From Alphaproteobacteria bacterium (GTDB lineage: Bacteria > Pseudomonadota > Alphaproteobacteria > Micavibrionales > Micavibrionaceae): a stretch of DNA of 14,608 nucleotides. Every line of letters begins with the position of its first letter. The first letter of the stretch is position 1. Shown here piece after piece: positions 12,672 to 14,608 of this stretch. Location: the NCBI GenBank assembly GCA_030432775.1, contig JAUILO010000055.1, positions 1 to 14,608 on the forward strand, in the 5' to 3' direction. The notes under the pieces were generated by a model. It did no database searches and was not told where the DNA came from. It saw only the letters and a list, made by a program, of their open reading frames with translations. A program made the translations under genes and the position numbers.

Positions 12672-14608
12672 ATGATTAAATTTATTTCATATGTAATAGC
12701 TTTTTTGTTTTTGCTGACTGCGCCGTTAATGGCACAGCAATCGGTCAATATACGCACGGGCGTTCATAAAGACTATTTACGTCTTGTTTTTGATTTCGAT
12801 ACGGCGCCATCCTATCAGGTTTCTGATAGTAATGCAGGCGAAGTCCGTATTAGTTTTGATGTCAATGCACCTGTGCAAGTTGTTGATACTAATTACAAAA
12901 AGATATCTTACGTGTCTAACATCCGTGTTGATGGTGTTTCGCAAAATGACGGTAAAGTAGTTGTGCATATTGATGTGCCGCTTAAGGTTTCCTATCGTAA
13001 TTTCAGCATAGGCAGCAAAGTCGTTGTTGATATTTACAGCCCTTCTCCGAAGGAGTTGGAGACGATAAAATCAGCATCTGAGAACGCATCATCTGATGAT
13101 GTAGACAAGCCCGCTGAGAGGTCTGATGAAAAGTCCACCGCAGATATTACGGCTGATACGGATGATGGGGCAACGGATCATTCCGATGTTCAAAAAGCCC
13201 ACCCGGGAGATTTAATTCTGGATACGTCCGATCCGGAGGCTGTGAAAAAGTTGCTTGGTCTTGTCGGTGAGATTGAGAATACGATGCTCAAGGAAGTTGA
13301 AGGTGAGCAGGGTGGTGAAACGGCCGCAGTCCATGGCACGCAGGGACATGAAGATGCTGCGTATGATGATGCCTCACATCAGAATTCAAAAGCTGAGCCA
13401 GAAGATGAGAAAGATCAGGCTGACCAGAAAACAATTCTAGAAAGAGAAACACCGGATGTGTCATCGCATATCTTAAGCGTGACTTTAACCGAAGTTGTGG
13501 GGCTTGCTGTTTTTGAAAGGGTTGGCTGGTTATGGGTTGTGATGGATCGGCCGAATGTCGATGTGCCACCAAAAATCGCAGGACCCGACGCAGCTAGTTT
13601 TAATAAATTTATCAAGCAGGACGTTGAAGGAGGCGTGGCCTTCCGTATGCTTTTACCCAAAGATGACAAGCTTAAATTTTATGGTGATGGTGGCGGATTA
13701 TTATGGCGCGTTATTCTGACCGAGAAACAACGTGAAACGACACCGGTAAATGTGCAGCGTTCTTTTTTAAAGAATGATTCTGTGCGTGGCGGTGTTATGA
13801 CATGGAAATTTTTGAATGCCACGAAAGTTTTAAAGGTACCAGACCCGAATGTAGGTGATGTTCTTGATGTTGTTACATTGGAACGTGCGGGCGAAACTTC
13901 AGGCATGTTTTATGATCAGGTTGATTTTGATGTGATGCGCTCATTCATTGGTTTAGCTATTCAGCCCAATGTAGATGACCTTGATGTTTCTGTGACCGCT
14001 GCCGGTGTTACCGTTAGCCGCCCTGGCGGTTTGGCTTTATCACGCAGGCGCGATGTAAACAGACGTTTGATGCGTGAAGAGGTGCAAAATGTATCCTATG
14101 GCGATACAGCAGCCCAGCAAAGAAAACAGCAAAAAGATATTGTGCGTATTTTTGATTTTGATCGCTGGGTTCTGGGCGGGTTAAAAGCGCTTGAGGAAAA
14201 CCAGCGCATTTTAATGGCAACTATTCCCAATAAGGATGATACAGGCAAGGTTCAGGATTTGTTGACGCTGGCTAAAATGAATTTGGCTAATGATAGAGGA
14301 CAGGAGGCTCTTGGCTTTTTGACGCTAGCCGGGGATGTGATGCCGGAGATTAAAGAAAGTGTTGAATATCGCGCTTTATTAGGTGGCTCTTACGCACTGG
14401 CCGGTAAGCACCGCTCGGCCTTCCGTTATTTGTTTGATGAAGATCTGGATCAATATACAGAGATTAATTATTGGCGTGCATATACGCTGGCATGGCTTGA
14501 GGACTGGGATCAGGCAGGGGACGTGATCCCTACAGATTTTAGCGTTTTGATTCATTACCCTCGAGCATTGCTAGAGAAGATTGGTGTGAAGACTGCTGAG
14601 ATCGCGCT
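12672..14608 (+). CDS. Secreted AMIN-like / TPR-like protein (partial, C-terminus outside window)
   Basis: The frame is open from the ATG at 12672 to the window edge, 645 codons so far. This start gives a clean signal peptide (1-21, cleavage after LMA), so the in-frame ATG at 12612 is not used here. Residues 22-123 look like an AMIN-type beta domain (TGVHKDYLRLVFDF at the start, GSKVVVDIYSP at the end). A long acidic Asp/Glu/Ser-rich linker (about 125-262) follows. A second beta-rich part (265-450) includes GLAVFERVGWLWVVMDRP. From about 525 to the edge the sequence is helical and repeat-like (NLANDRGQEALGFLTLAGD, ALLGGSYALAGKHRSAF), consistent with TPR units. Comparable proteins occur near motility genes in other alphaproteobacteria; the function is unknown. 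The AMIN-like part suggests binding to peptidoglycan or an envelope complex. Confidence 0.8.
   Translation, partial: MIKFISYVIAFLFLLTAPLMAQQSVNIRTGVHKDYLRLVFDFDTAPSYQVSDSNAGEVRISFDVNAPVQVVDTNYKKISYVSNIRVDGVSQNDGKVVVHIDVPLKVSYRNFSIGSKVVVDIYSPSPKELETIKSASENASSDDVDKPAERSDEKSTADITADTDDGATDHSDVQKAHPGDLILDTSDPEAVKKLLGLVGEIENTMLKEVEGEQGGETAAVHGTQGHEDAAYDDASHQNSKAEPEDEKDQADQKTILERETPDVSSHILSVTLTEVVGLAVFERVGWLWVVMDRPNVDVPPKIAGPDAASFNKFIKQDVEGGVAFRMLLPKDDKLKFYGDGGGLLWRVILTEKQRETTPVNVQRSFLKNDSVRGGVMTWKFLNATKVLKVPDPNVGDVLDVVTLERAGETSGMFYDQVDFDVMRSFIGLAIQPNVDDLDVSVTAAGVTVSRPGGLALSRRRDVNRRLMREEVQNVSYGDTAAQQRKQQKDIVRIFDFDRWVLGGLKALEENQRILMATIPNKDDTGKVQDLLTLAKMNLANDRGQEALGFLTLAGDVMPEIKESVEYRALLGGSYALAGKHRSAFRYLFDEDLDQYTEINYWRAYTLAWLEDWDQAGDVIPTDFSVLIHYPRALLEKIGVKTAEIA

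Overview
The window is a flagellar and chemotaxis gene cluster from an alphaproteobacterium. The evidence is family content rather than any species marker: FliX, the DUF6468-type membrane protein, the MotE-type (MgtE-N-like) protein, an alphaproteobacterial CheZ, and a DksA with the degenerate CxxT-x17-TxxA finger. By eye the base composition is balanced to slightly AT-rich. I cannot name a genus. No mobile element, CRISPR array, rRNA or tRNA was seen.

Layout. (1) Positions 1-948 (-) hold flgI (P-ring), cut by the window edge. It is divergent from fliX (1228-1659, +), an assembly checkpoint regulator, which is followed by dksA (1776-2216, +). (2) A convergent gap (2217-2568) carries a terminator for dksA and one for the opposing operon. 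(3) Positions 2569-6019 (-) hold flgF-flgG-flgA-flgH, read leftwards: proximal and distal rod, P-ring chaperone and L-ring. (4) A 397-bp divergent control region (6020-6416) follows. (5) Positions 6417 to the end (+) hold fliL, fliM, a DUF6468-type gene, a motE-like gene, cheY, cheZ, two adjacent MotB-like genes, and a large secreted protein with an AMIN-like N-terminus and TPR-like repeats that runs off the end.

Regulation. Four sequences fit the sigma-54 spacing GG-N10-GC with good flanks: before flgI, flgF, fliL and fliM. The flgI and flgF promoters each have a perfect match to the IHF consensus just upstream, and the flgF/fliL region has two copies of TAAAACGGC placed almost symmetrically with respect to the two promoters. 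This fits the Caulobacter-style scheme of sigma-54 plus an FlbD-like activator controlled by FliX; flbD itself is not in the window.

The genes cooperate as follows. FlgF, FlgG, FlgI, FlgH and FlgA build the rod and the P and L rings. FliL, FliM, the MotE-like protein and the MotB-like proteins belong to the motor, stator and switch. CheY and CheZ set switching. The least ordinary part is the end of the cluster: one MotB-like protein has Ser where the proton-binding Asp should be, its neighbour keeps that Asp but has a degenerate OmpA-type peptidoglycan motif, and the terminal secreted protein has no assigned function.
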